This document shows positions 16,355 to 24,971 of a stretch of DNA of 64,000 bases, piece after piece. A program made the position numbers and the translations under genes. The stretch covers positions 245,998-309,997 of the forward strand of contig NZ_JYJA01000037.1 of assembly GCF_000956465.1 (NCBI RefSeq), given 5' to 3'. The notes under the pieces are model-generated. The model worked only from the letters and a program-made list of their open reading frames with translations, made no database searches and was not told where the DNA came from. Within the stretch, counting starts at the first letter, position 1. Each line of letters begins with the position of its first letter. The stretch is from Microbacterium trichothecenolyticum. Its GTDB lineage: Bacteria; Actinomycetota; Actinomycetes; Actinomycetales; Microbacteriaceae.

Positions 16355-17020
16355 TCAGGTCCCCGGGGCGAGCAGGCCGGTCTCGTACGCGATGATCACC
16401 AGCTGGGCGCGATCGTGGGCGTGCAGTTTCGTCATCACCCGGTTCACGTGCGTCTTCGCCGTGTGCGGGGAGATGACGAGGTCCTCGGCGATGTCTTGGT
16501 TGGACCGCCCTCTGGCGACCAGCAGCAGCACCTCCCGTTCCCGATCTGTCAGCTCCGCCAGTTCCGGGATGGTCTCGAGCGCCGGGCGCGCGGGGACGGT
16601 GACGTACCGTGTGATCAGGGCGCGCGTCGCCGCCGGGGACAGCAGCGCGTCGCCCGCGTGCACGGCGCGCACGGCGCGCACGATATCCTCAGGTTCGGCG
16701 CCCTTGCCGATGAATCCGCTCGCACCGGCGCGCAGCGCGGCCACGAGATACTCGTCTTCCTCGAACGTGGTGAGGATGAGTACGCGGGTATCGGCGAGGG
16801 CGGGGTCGGCGCAGATACGGGCGGTCGCCGCGATGCCGTCGAGGGCGGGCATGCGGATGTCCATCACGACGACGTCCGGGCGGAGTCGCCCGGCCTGGTC
16901 GACGGCGTCGGCTCCGTCGACGGCACGACCACTGACGGTGATATCGGAGTGGCCGGCGAGGATATCGGTGACGGCCTGCCTGATCAGCGCCTGGTCGTCG
17001 GCGACGAGCACGTCGATCAT
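16355..17020 (-). CDS. NarL/LuxR-type response regulator
   Basis: 221 residues. The receiver domain has acidic pocket residues D8 and D9 and the phospho-acceptor Asp at residue 54 (VVVMDIRMPALDG), with the conserved Lys in GFIGKGAEP. A C-terminal LuxR helix-turn-helix follows (LTDREREVLLLVARGRSNQDIAEDLVISPHTAKTHV is the region, about residues 150-185). The start ATG overlaps the stop of the histidine kinase gene (ATGA), so kinase and regulator are made as a pair. The divergent ABC exporter genes are the likely target. Confidence 0.94.
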   Translation of the reverse strand: MIDVLVADDQALIRQAVTDILAGHSDITVSGRAVDGADAVDQAGRLRPDVVVMDIRMPALDGIAATARICADPALADTRVLILTTFEEDEYLVAALRAGASGFIGKGAEPEDIVRAVRAVHAGDALLSPAATRALITRYVTVPARPALETIPELAELTDREREVLLLVARGRSNQDIAEDLVISPHTAKTHVNRVMTKLHAHDRAQLVIIAYETGLLAPGT

Positions 17021-18216
17021 GGGGCTCCTTCCTTCGTCAGCGGCAGGATCGCGGACAGCCTCCACCCGCCGGGTGCGGGGCCGGCGTGCACGGACCCCCT
17101 CACGGAGCCGACGCGTTCCCTCAGTCCGATCAGCCCCACCCCGGTACCGGCGCCCCCGCGAGCAGAGCGGGCATGGACCGGATTCGTCACCACCACCCGC
17201 AGAGCAGCGGTGCCCACGTCGATCAAGACGTGGGCGCGATGCTCGGCGCCGTGCTTGTGGACATTCGTGAGCGCCTCTTGAATCACCCGATACGCCACGA
17301 TCCCCACCGCCCCGGTCGCCTGATCGATACCTCCTTCGATGCGCACCTGCACGTCCAAGCCGGTGCTGCGGAACTGATCGAGCAGATCGGGCAGCCGTTC
17401 CAGACCGACCTGCGGCGCATCGACGCCGTCGTCCGGGTCATCGGCGCGCAGCATCGCGAGCAGCCCGCCGATCTCCCCCAGCACGGTGCGGGCGGCACCA
17501 CGGATCGTGCCGAGGGCGGCTGCGGCGCGCTCGGGGTGGCCGGGAAGTGCGGAAGAGGCGACGCCCGCGTTCAGACTGATCACCGCGATCTGGTGCGCGA
17601 CGGCGTCGTGCAGGTCGCGCGCCAGGCGCAGCCGTTCCTCGGTGACCCTGCGGCGAGCTTCGGCCTCCCTGGTCTGTTCGGCGCGCTCGGCGCGCTCGGT
17701 GATCGCCGCGATGTACGCGCGGCGTGAGCGAGCCCCGTCACCGGCGGCGGCGGCGAACGCCACCGCGAAGACGAATTGGAACACCCGTGGATCGAACACG
17801 CTGCCCACCGCCGCCGGAATGCTGAACACGAACACGATCACGACGGTGATCGCGCCGATGATGACGGTGCGGCGGCGGGTGGAACGATTCGCGACGCCGA
17901 ACATCGCGATCGCGACTCCCAGTCCGATCCCGGGTGAGAGCAACCCGATCCACGCCGCGACTCCGTACAGCGCAAGGCAGACGAGCAGCACCGAGACCGG
18001 CCACCGCCGGCGGAACGGCAGGAGCGCGGCGGGCGCGACCACCAGCGCGAGCTGTGCCCACCCGTCCGGCCGGAACTCGGGTCCCGGCAGCGGGGCGAAT
18101 GCGACGGCGACGATCAGGACAGCAGCGATCACATCGCCCACCCATGCCGGAATCACCGGGTGCGGCGGTGCGAGCGTGTCCGGCGTCGGGGCCGGGCTGG
18201 TCGGGTCGCGGGTCAC
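17017..18216 (-). CDS. NarL-family sensor histidine kinase
   Basis: About 399 residues when started at the GTG at 18216 (VTRDPTSPAP). An upstream GTG would add a non-membrane leader that looks spurious. Five or six hydrophobic segments fill the N-terminal 170 residues, with no large extracellular domain. The HisKA_3 phospho-acceptor follows in RLARDLHDAVAHQIAVISLN, and a C-terminal HATPase domain has GVGLIGLRERV. Such short-loop intramembrane-type sensors often watch cell-envelope stress from antibiotics and control a neighbouring ABC exporter, which matches the divergent genes at 18394-20390. The stimulus itself is unknown. Confidence 0.92.
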   Translation of the reverse strand: MTRDPTSPAPTPDTLAPPHPVIPAWVGDVIAAVLIVAVAFAPLPGPEFRPDGWAQLALVVAPAALLPFRRRWPVSVLLVCLALYGVAAWIGLLSPGIGLGVAIAMFGVANRSTRRRTVIIGAITVVIVFVFSIPAAVGSVFDPRVFQFVFAVAFAAAAGDGARSRRAYIAAITERAERAEQTREAEARRRVTEERLRLARDLHDAVAHQIAVISLNAGVASSALPGHPERAAAALGTIRGAARTVLGEIGGLLAMLRADDPDDGVDAPQVGLERLPDLLDQFRSTGLDVQVRIEGGIDQATGAVGIVAYRVIQEALTNVHKHGAEHRAHVLIDVGTAALRVVVTNPVHARSARGGAGTGVGLIGLRERVGSVRGSVHAGPAPGGWRLSAILPLTKEGAP

Positions 18217-18274
18217 CCCACCAGTGTGCCGCGACGAGAGCGGCAGGTCGTCACCCTCGTGCGGGATCCGAAGA

Positions 18275-18290
18275 TACCGCGACCGCGGTA
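18275..18290. promoter_or_regulatory. Palindrome between the kinase and exporter operons
   Basis: TACCGC-GACC-GCGGTA lies in the 178-bp divergent gap between the histidine kinase start (18216) and the ABC ATPase start (18394). Its symmetry and place make it a candidate site for the adjacent response regulator or for divergent promoter control. Confidence 0.45.
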
Positions 18291-18393
18291 CACGAGTGTC
18301 TGCGGCCGGGTGACGCATGAACGGCGCGGGGAGCGGATGGTGGAAGTCGACTCATCAACCGACCACGCCACTTGGGCATTCAGGAGCCATCCC

Positions 18394-19095
18394 ATGAGTA
18401 CCTCGATCATCCGCGCCGACGACGTGCACAAGTCGTACGGCCGCGGCCAGACCCGCTTCGACGCGCTCAAAGGAGTGAGCTTCAGTATCGGTGAGGGCGA
18501 GTCGATCGCCATCCTCGGTAAGTCCGGTTCCGGGAAGTCCACGCTGATGCACATCCTCGCCCTCCTCGACGCCCCCACCAACGGGCGCCTGACGCTGGGG
18601 GAAATCGACACGCGCTCACTGAAGGGTCGACGGTTGAATCGCACCAGGAACAAGACCTTCGGGTTCGTGTTCCAGCAGTTCTTCCTCGTCCCCAACGCCT
18701 CCGTGCTCGACAACGTCACCCTGCCACTGAAGATCGCCGGCGTCGGCGCCCCCGAACGCAAGCGCCGCGGCATCGCCGCGCTCGAGCAGCTCGAGCTCGC
18801 CGACAAAGCCAAGAACAAGGCCGTCAACCTCTCCGGTGGGCAGAAGCAGCGCGTCGTGATAGCCCGCGCCCTGGTCAACAACCCGCGGATCATCTTCGCG
18901 GACGAGCCGACCGGCAATCTGGACTCCAAGACCGGGGCGATCGTCGAGGACATCCTGTTCGGCCTCAACCGGGAGCACGGCATCACCCTCATCATCGTCA
19001 CTCACGACGAGGACCTCGCCGCCCGGTGCGACCGACAGCTGCGGATCCGCGATGGCGAGCTTGTCGACGACACCGCCCAGGGGGTGGCCGCGTGA
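18394..19095 (+). CDS. MacB/LolD-type ABC exporter ATPase
   Basis: 233 residues. The ATG at 18394 sits 7 bases after CAGGAG; the longer reading from 18160 lacks a ribosome-binding site. Motifs in order: Walker A GKSGSGKS, Q-loop FVFQQFFLVPNASV, signature LSGGQKQR, Walker B IIFADEPTGNLD and H-loop VTHDEDLA. This is the MacB/LolD/FtsE class that powers FtsX-type permeases. It overlaps the permease gene by 4 bases (GTGA). From the linked two-component system, a role in antimicrobial-peptide or envelope-stress export is inferred. Confidence 0.94.
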   Translation: MSTSIIRADDVHKSYGRGQTRFDALKGVSFSIGEGESIAILGKSGSGKSTLMHILALLDAPTNGRLTLGEIDTRSLKGRRLNRTRNKTFGFVFQQFFLVPNASVLDNVTLPLKIAGVGAPERKRRGIAALEQLELADKAKNKAVNLSGGQKQRVVIARALVNNPRIIFADEPTGNLDSKTGAIVEDILFGLNREHGITLIIVTHDEDLAARCDRQLRIRDGELVDDTAQGVAA

Positions 19096-20390
19096 AGACC
19101 CCCGATCTGATCGGCTCCGCCGTCACCAACACGTTCCGGTCGAAGACCCGCACGATCCTCACCATCCTGTCCATCTTCATCGGCGCTTTCACCCTCGCGA
19201 TCACGAGTGGCCTCGGCACCGGGATCAACGCCTACATCGACGACACCGTCTCCGGAGTCGGCGCCTCCGACGCGATGACGGTAACCAAGACCGCCGAGGG
19301 CGCGGGCGATCCGCTCGCGACGGATGAACCGCGGGAGTACGATCCGGACGCCGTCTCCACGGGCATTCCCGGGATGACCGTCACCGCCCTCACCCCCGAC
19401 GACATCGACACCATTCAAGGAATCGAGGGAGTGATCCGCGTCGACCCGCAGCGGAACATCAGCCCGGACTTCGTTCAGTTCGAGGACGGCACGAGGTTCG
19501 TCGCCTCGGTCGGCAGCCTCGTGGCCGGCCAGACCACGGTCCTCGCCGACGGCACAGAACCCGACAACGACACCGCCGACTATCAGGTGGCCCTCCCTCA
19601 GTCGTACGTGCAGCCGCTGGGGTTCGACACCGACGCCGATGCGATCGGACAGACCGTCACCATCGGGATCACCGACGCCCTGCGCACCCGGCACAGCATC
19701 GACGCGACCGTCGTCGGGATCACGGAGGCGGCCCTCGCTTCGCCGACAGGCTCCAGCATTCTGATCAACGCCACGCTCACGGATGCACTCTTCGAGGCTC
19801 AGTCCACCGGGATCCCCGCCGAGGAAGCGGACCGGCACTCGTCCGCCAGCGTCTGGTTCGACCCGGATGCGACCGACGCCGAGGTGGAGGCGCTCAAGGA
19901 ACGACTCGCTGGCGCAGGCTTCACCGGCACGACGATCGCAGATCAGCTGGGCACGATCACCACCGTGATCGACGGAGTCGTCCTCGTCCTCAACGCCTTC
20001 GCGATCATCGCGCTCCTCGCCGCCGCGTTCGGGATCGTGAACACGCTCTACATGTCGGTGCAGGAACGCACCCGGGAGATCGGCCTGATGAAGGCGATGG
20101 GTATGGGAAGCGGAAGGCTCTTCGGTCTGTTCAGCCTCGAAGCCACGTTCATCGGCTTCCTCGGATCCGCGATAGGCGCAGCGGTCGCGATCGCGGCCGG
20201 CACCGGGCTGAGCTCAGTGCTCTCCGGGACGCTGCTCGCCGACCTCCCCGGGCTGACCCTCATCGCGTTCGACCCGGCCTCGGTCGCCGCGATCATCCTG
20301 CTTGTCATGGCGATCGCCTTCCTCGCGGGGACGCTCCCGGCCGCCCGGGCGGCGAAGGCGGATCCGGTCGACTCGCTCCGCTACGAGTGA
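19092..20390 (+). CDS. FtsX-like (MacB-type) ABC exporter permease
   Basis: 432 residues with a GTG start overlapping the ATPase stop. The first membrane span (TILTILSIFIGAFTLAITSGLG) is followed by a large extracytoplasmic domain of about 250 residues, then three spans in the FtsX domain (VLVLNAFAIIALLAAAFGIVN onwards, with the cytoplasmic loop MSVQERTREIGLMKAMGMG). The C-terminus ends AARAAKADPVDSLRYE, the standard ending of MacB permeases. It works with the ATPase encoded upstream, probably transducing ATP energy across the membrane rather than forming a simple pore. Confidence 0.93.
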   Translation: MKTPDLIGSAVTNTFRSKTRTILTILSIFIGAFTLAITSGLGTGINAYIDDTVSGVGASDAMTVTKTAEGAGDPLATDEPREYDPDAVSTGIPGMTVTALTPDDIDTIQGIEGVIRVDPQRNISPDFVQFEDGTRFVASVGSLVAGQTTVLADGTEPDNDTADYQVALPQSYVQPLGFDTDADAIGQTVTIGITDALRTRHSIDATVVGITEAALASPTGSSILINATLTDALFEAQSTGIPAEEADRHSSASVWFDPDATDAEVEALKERLAGAGFTGTTIADQLGTITTVIDGVVLVLNAFAIIALLAAAFGIVNTLYMSVQERTREIGLMKAMGMGSGRLFGLFSLEATFIGFLGSAIGAAVAIAAGTGLSSVLSGTLLADLPGLTLIAFDPASVAAIILLVMAIAFLAGTLPAARAAKADPVDSLRYE

Positions 20391-20426
20391 TCCCTCACGA
20401 AGCCTCGAACAGATCGGACGACATCC

Positions 20427-20870
20427 ATGAAGCACACCGGGACCGCAGCCTTCCTGGTCGCCTCCGTCGTCGGCGCCGTCCCCGTCTTCGGCCTCACCCT
20501 GCTCATCTACGCGACCTTCTTCCAGGACCTCCTCGCCGGCTTCAGCGAACTCACGCCCGAAGTCGTGGAGATGATCTCGAGGGACCAGATCAACATCGTC
20601 GCGATCGTCATCGCCAACCTGGCGCACGGCATCCTGCTCGCGACCGTCATCACCTGGGGCCGGTTCTACACACCACCGCGGGGCGCAGGCGCCGCAGCCA
20701 TCGTCGCCTTCCTCACCGAGGCACCGTCGCACTGCGGGCACGCGCCTCACTCGGCTAATGCGCAGCGCCAACCTGGACTCCGTAGCGAGCACGTTACACG
20801 GCGCGCTCGGATAACACCCAAGGTCGGCCAACTACACGAGACCCATGTCCGCGCAGACGGTGGGATTTGA
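20427..20870 (+). pseudogene. Membrane protein gene truncated at a junction near 20717
   Basis: The first about 97 residues are a normal membrane protein: MKHTGTAAFLVASVVGAVPVF with two or three spans, then ATVITWGRFYTPPRGAGAAA. After residues IVAFLTE the reading continues for 50 residues of Cys-, His- and Arg-rich sequence with no membrane character, up to the stop. That tail looks like read-through into unrelated DNA. It was probably the third gene of the exporter operon. The break near 20717 marks the left edge of a rearranged stretch that reaches about 22.7 kb. Confidence 0.65.
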
Positions 20871-21092
20871 CCCCAGGGAGGCTCATTCCCCCGCGGCCGC
20901 GCGTCTTGCCGTCGTCAGCGCGTCGTAGCGCACTTCGTGGCTGCGGTTCCTGATAACCGGGACGCCCCGCCCGCGTGTTGCTCAGCAAACTTCGGGAATG
21001 TCCTCGGCCTGGCGCGGAATCCGCATTGCAGCGACGCTGATCTTCGGTCGGTCGTCATCGCTGTAACTCAGCGGGCCTCAACCTTGGTTCCC
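20720..21092. other. Non-coding junction sequence
   Basis: I see no gene here, only short open frames without start signals or coherent protein character. The minus strand around 20850-20880 faintly resembles a tRNA T-arm (GTCAAATCCCACC), but the rest of a tRNA cannot be folded. The stretch separates the cut exporter operon from the broken GH1 gene and is probably recombination debris. Confidence 0.5.
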
Positions 21093-22311
21093 CTACGCGC
21101 GCCGCACATACTCCGCGTAGACACCGGCGCTCGGCTTGGCCGTGCGCTCGAAGGTTGCGCGTTCGACGGAGAACAGACCCGGCTTGGGGCCGTACCCGAA
21201 GATCCACTCGAAGTTGTCCATGAGCGTCCAGTGACAGTAGCCGAGCACGGGCACGCCGGCCGCGCGCTCCGCGGCGAGCGCATCGAGCGCCGCCGGGATG
21301 AACGCGGCACGCTGCGTGTCGTCGTCGCTCTGCAGACCGTGCTCCGACACGAGCACGGGAACGCCCGCGGTCTCGAAGGCGTAGCGCACGGCGCCCGCCA
21401 GCGAGCCCGGCTCGATGACCGTGCCCATGCCGCTGACCTCGCCCTCGGGGATCACCTCGCCGTCGGGTCCGTGCACGATGCGCTCGTAGTTCTGCACGCC
21501 GATGAAGTCGTCGGCGACGGCGAGCCGCAGCCAGTGGTCGTAGGCTGCGGCGCGCTTCGCATCCCGGCGGGCCTCGCCGCCCGGGAGCGCGACCTCGTCG
21601 GCGATAGCGATCGACAGCCCCACCGGGAGGTCGGCGCGACGGCTCTTGATCGCGGCCTTCGCGGCGAGGTGCGCGAGCGTCTGCGCCTCCTGGAACTGAT
21701 CCTGCGCGGCGAAGGGAATGACATTGCCGGCGAAGTAGCGGTCAGAGCCTGCGCGCTGCGTGGCGGCGGCGAGCATCTCGGTCTTCACGCCTTCGAGCAA
21801 GTCGGGAAAGCCGTCCGGTCGAGTGGAGGAACTGCTCGAGGTTCGGTTCGTTGAAGGTCACCGCGAGACGATCACCGAAGCGGTCCATCACGCGCGCGCA
21901 TTGGTCGGCGTAGAGGTCCGCGGCGTCATCGGCCAGCCACGATCCTGCCGCCAAGAACCAGCGCGGTGCGACGAAGTGGTTGAACGTCACCAGCAGCGCG
22001 AGGCCGCGGGCGAGGCATCCGTCGACGAGGCGCTCGTAGTGGTCGAGCGCGTCCGACGAGACCTCGCCACGAGCCGGCTCGATGCGCGACCACTCCACCG
22101 AGAAGCGGTATGCCGAAAGACCGAGACCCACGACGATGTCGAGGTCCTCCTCCCAGCGCTGGTAGTTGCGGCACGCGGGACCGCTGCGCTCGCGGAACAA
22201 CGACGGCGTCGTGTTCTCGAGGAACCAGACGTCGCTGTCGACGTTGTCGCCTTCGACCTGGTGACCGGCGGTGGCTACGCCCCAGAGGAATTCGGAATCG
22301 GTGATGGACAT
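21093..22311 (-). pseudogene. GH1 beta-glucosidase gene broken by a frameshift
   Basis: Two consecutive reading frames together make one GH1 enzyme of about 400 residues. The first (from the ATG at 22311) has FLWGVATAGHQVEG, YRFSVEWSRIEP and the acid/base motif TFNEPN. The second carries the nucleophile region VLVSEHGLQSDD and GYCHWTLMDNFEWIFGYGPKPGLF. The frame changes near 21820-21830, between LEQFLHS and the other-frame PDGFPDLLEGV, as a one-base gain or loss would cause. Cytoplasmic beta-glucosidase activity should be lost. The start overlaps the stop of the upstream transporter fragment. Confidence 0.85.
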
Positions 22312-22565
22312 CAGCGGGCTCCCTTCACGAGCAGGATGACGAAGCCGCCGACGATCGCCGAGAGTGCACCGGCGAGGAAGAGGGCGGCGAAGTGCTGGTC
22401 GGCAGCGGATGCGGCGCCGATCGCGAGCAGCGCGGACGCGACGGCGGCGACGATCGAGACGGGGAGGTTGTCGGCGATCTTGAGGATGCCGAGATCCTTG
22501 GCGGGATTGTCGGGGTCGGGCAGCACCTGCGTCGCGAGCGCGAGCTCCACGGCGAAGTAGACGTC
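22311..22565 (-). pseudogene. 3' fragment of an MFS sugar transporter gene
   Basis: About 84 residues of coherent sequence remain: VYFAVELALATQVLPDPDNPAKDLGIL, two hydrophobic spans and the C-terminus FVILLVKGAR. This matches the last part of MFS transporters that accompany GH1 genes in actinobacteria. Upstream of about 22565 the frame continues into unrelated Arg- and Gly-rich residues, so the N-terminal four fifths of the gene is gone. With the GH1 frameshift, this was a beta-glucoside uptake pair that has decayed. Confidence 0.75.
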
Positions 22566-22746
22566 GTGTCCTCCGTGCCGATGCGCTATCGCGCCTGACG
22601 CGTTACGTCCGCTGCGCGGCACCCGGACCACGCCGACGGTGACCGAGCGCCTACGTGGGCCCCACCGCGACCTCTCGCGTTCCCCGAGGTCGACTCCGAT
22701 GTCGGCCCTCGAACGTTGCTAGTCAAGTCAGGGGGTGGCGGCGCCG

Positions 22747-23586
22747 TCAGTGGCGGTACGGAAGGAACCGCTCGGGCCAGGGCTTCGCAGGAGCAAGCTG
22801 CTTATCCTTGTACTCCTCGTAGTACTGGTCGAGGAGTTCTTTGCGCCCGACGTACTCGTAGGCGTGGTGCAGGCCGCGCAGGCGGCACATCTCGAGCGTG
22901 ATCTCCTCGTCCGGCGCCAGCACCGCGGTCGATACTCCATCGACGAGATGCAGTCCAGAGTAGGTGATCGCCCAGCAGCGCAGACCGGTCGCCGTCTCCC
23001 TCGTCACGAACACCACCATGCACTTGCCACGCGTCGGGTCTATCGGGCCCTCAAGTGAGATCTCGTCGGCTTCCTTAGCGATGAACTCAACGATCTCCGG
23101 GTTGGCGAGCGTCGGATGAGTCGGGTACCCCAGCTCGTACGCGGAGTAGTTGCGAGTGAGGATGGTGCCGTGCATGTAGCCGACGCCGAAGTCTTCGACG
23201 CAGAGGCCTTCCCAATGTCCGAGTTGCTTGCCTGGGAACTCGATCATGAAGCCCATGTGGTCGGCTAGGACGAGACGCAGCCGGAAGTCGAACATCGCCT
23301 TGGTCACGCCGGGCACGTCAGCGACGAGACACGTATATCCGGCACCGTTGGGAAGCAGGCAGTACCCCATCTCGGGCGTGGGCCCGTCGGGAAGCAGATA
23401 CTCCCAGAGGTCCTCAGGCATGACCGCCTCCGAAGGATCGATGGTCACGCCGGGCTGGAACGCGGCCGCGATCTCAGGCGCGAGATCCCCGATGTCGCGC
23501 TTGTAGAAGCCGCTGAAAGGCGACCGCTTCTCCTCTTCGGTCAGCTCTGGCAGCTCGTCAGCCATGAATCGCTCGTATCCAACCAT
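22747..23586 (-). CDS. DAPG hydrolase (PhlG)-like protein
   Basis: 279 residues, close to the size of 2,4-diacetylphloroglucinol hydrolase PhlG. The start ATG at 23586 has an AAGGAGGAGAG site. Visible elements are EDLWEYLLPDG, YCLLPNGAGYTCLVADVPGVTKAM, and His/Glu-rich motifs GHWEGLCVEDFGVGYMHG that could hold the zinc used by this family. PhlG cleaves a carbon-carbon bond in a phloroglucinol antibiotic. Here the substrate is unknown and the assignment rests on recalled motif resemblance. It stands alone between decayed genes and may have arrived separately. No signal peptide is seen. Confidence 0.55.
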   Translation of the reverse strand: MVGYERFMADELPELTEEEKRSPFSGFYKRDIGDLAPEIAAAFQPGVTIDPSEAVMPEDLWEYLLPDGPTPEMGYCLLPNGAGYTCLVADVPGVTKAMFDFRLRLVLADHMGFMIEFPGKQLGHWEGLCVEDFGVGYMHGTILTRNYSAYELGYPTHPTLANPEIVEFIAKEADEISLEGPIDPTRGKCMVVFVTRETATGLRCWAITYSGLHLVDGVSTAVLAPDEEITLEMCRLRGLHHAYEYVGRKELLDQYYEEYKDKQLAPAKPWPERFLPYRH

Positions 23587-23966
23587 CGGATCTCTCCTCC
23601 TTCAGCCCAGATCGACTTTGGTCAGGCTACAAATGCGGCATGTATCAGACAACGGTCAGTCATCTTGTCTTATTCATCTGGTTGCCTTATGAGCTCGATG
23701 ACTGTCCAAGGCGGCTGTGACCAGCCACGCGATGGACCCGGACTCGGCTGTCAGGGTGTGCAATCGGCCGCGCGTGATTTGCACACTTGGCTCGTATCCA
23801 CCGCGTTGCTTCACCGATAGAAACGTTGAGGAGCGATTGTCCGGGGCCCCGGTGCGGGGTCCCGGACTTCCGTCTTCCACGGGACGCTCGCTGTCGCGCG
23901 GGGCGCTGGCCTCCCCAACTCACCACCGCGTCGACGCGTGCCTTCTGAAGCGAGGAATCGTACAAA
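23587..23966. other. Intergenic control region, 380 bp
   Basis: This divergent gap separates the PhlG-like gene from the oxidoreductase gene at 23967. Near the PhlG-like gene the base composition drops (around 23630-23700), as expected for promoters. No convincing operator palindrome or structured RNA is seen. Confidence 0.4.
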
Positions 23967-24971
23967 ATGACTGACGTCGCACTCTTCCGCTGGGGCCTGG
24001 TCGGCGCCAGCGATATCGCGGATACCCGGGTGATCCCTGCGATTCGAGCGCTTGGTCAGCGAATTTCCGCCGTGAGCAGCGGGTCGGGTTACCATGCCGA
24101 TGACTTTGCGGCGCGGAACGGGATCCCCTCAGTGCACACAGACCTCGCGGAGCTGCTGGCCCGTGACGACATCGACGGGGTTTACATCTCCAGTGTCAAC
24201 GAGCGCCACCTTGACCAGGCGAAGGCGGCGGCGACTGCGGGCAAGCACGTGCTTTGTGAGAAGCCGATCGCCGTGACCGTCTCCGACGCGTCGGCGATGA
24301 CAGACTTCTGCCGCGATCGCGGGGTGACGCTAGCGATCAATCATCATCTCCCCGCAATGGAGACGCATCGCAAGATCCGCGAGCTTGTGGCGAGCGGGGC
24401 GATTGGACGTCCTCTCAGCGTGGCGATCCGCAATACCGGATTACTCCCCGAACATCTGGCTGGATGGCGTCTTGGTAGCGGACCTGGCGCTGGCATCGTT
24501 CTAGACATCGCAACCCACGACGCGTCTGTGACTGAGCACCTTCTCGGATTGCGTCCGGTGGAGGTTGCTGCCGTGACCGTGGCCCACGGAGAACGCCCGT
24601 CTGAGAGCGCAGACACCTCCGTAGCAGTGGTCCGATACGAGAATGACGTCATTGCTTCCTTCCACGACAGCTACGCCACGCCATTCGCGCGCAGTCTCGC
24701 CGAAGTACACGGGACCGCGGGAAGCATCCGTGCACCGGAGATCATGACCCCCGATCCGATCGGGGAGGTCTCCCTCGTCGACGCACGCGGCGAGCGTCGT
24801 GTTGATGTCGAGGACCGTGGAAATGCGTATGAACGCACGATCAGAGCGTTCGTCGCGGCGTCCGGCGGGGAGGGGGCGCCGATCGTCGATGGTGAGACAG
24901 CGACTCGAGCCCTCAGCGTCGCGACCGCGATTCAGACGTCCTCACGATCCGGCGAGCGTGTCCGACTTTGA
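23967..24971 (+). CDS. Gfo/Idh/MocA family oxidoreductase
   Basis: A 334-residue NAD(P)-dependent sugar or inositol dehydrogenase-type protein. The N-terminal Rossmann fold has GLVGASDIADT. The family CEKPIAV motif contributes the catalytic Lys, and the C-terminal domain has GAGIVLDIATHDASVTEHLLG with the expected Asp and His. It acts in the cytoplasm on an unidentified polyol or sugar. Its stop overlaps the TTG start of the MFS gene, so a dehydrogenase and its substrate transporter appear coupled. Confidence 0.9.
   Translation: MTDVALFRWGLVGASDIADTRVIPAIRALGQRISAVSSGSGYHADDFAARNGIPSVHTDLAELLARDDIDGVYISSVNERHLDQAKAAATAGKHVLCEKPIAVTVSDASAMTDFCRDRGVTLAINHHLPAMETHRKIRELVASGAIGRPLSVAIRNTGLLPEHLAGWRLGSGPGAGIVLDIATHDASVTEHLLGLRPVEVAAVTVAHGERPSESADTSVAVVRYENDVIASFHDSYATPFARSLAEVHGTAGSIRAPEIMTPDPIGEVSLVDARGERRVDVEDRGNAYERTIRAFVAASGGEGAPIVDGETATRALSVATAIQTSSRSGERVRL

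Noticed and set aside
20840..20895. tRNA-like T-arm on the minus strand
   Set aside because: GTCAAATCCCACC resembles a T-loop region but lacks the TTC consensus, and no acceptor, D or anticodon arm can be paired around it.
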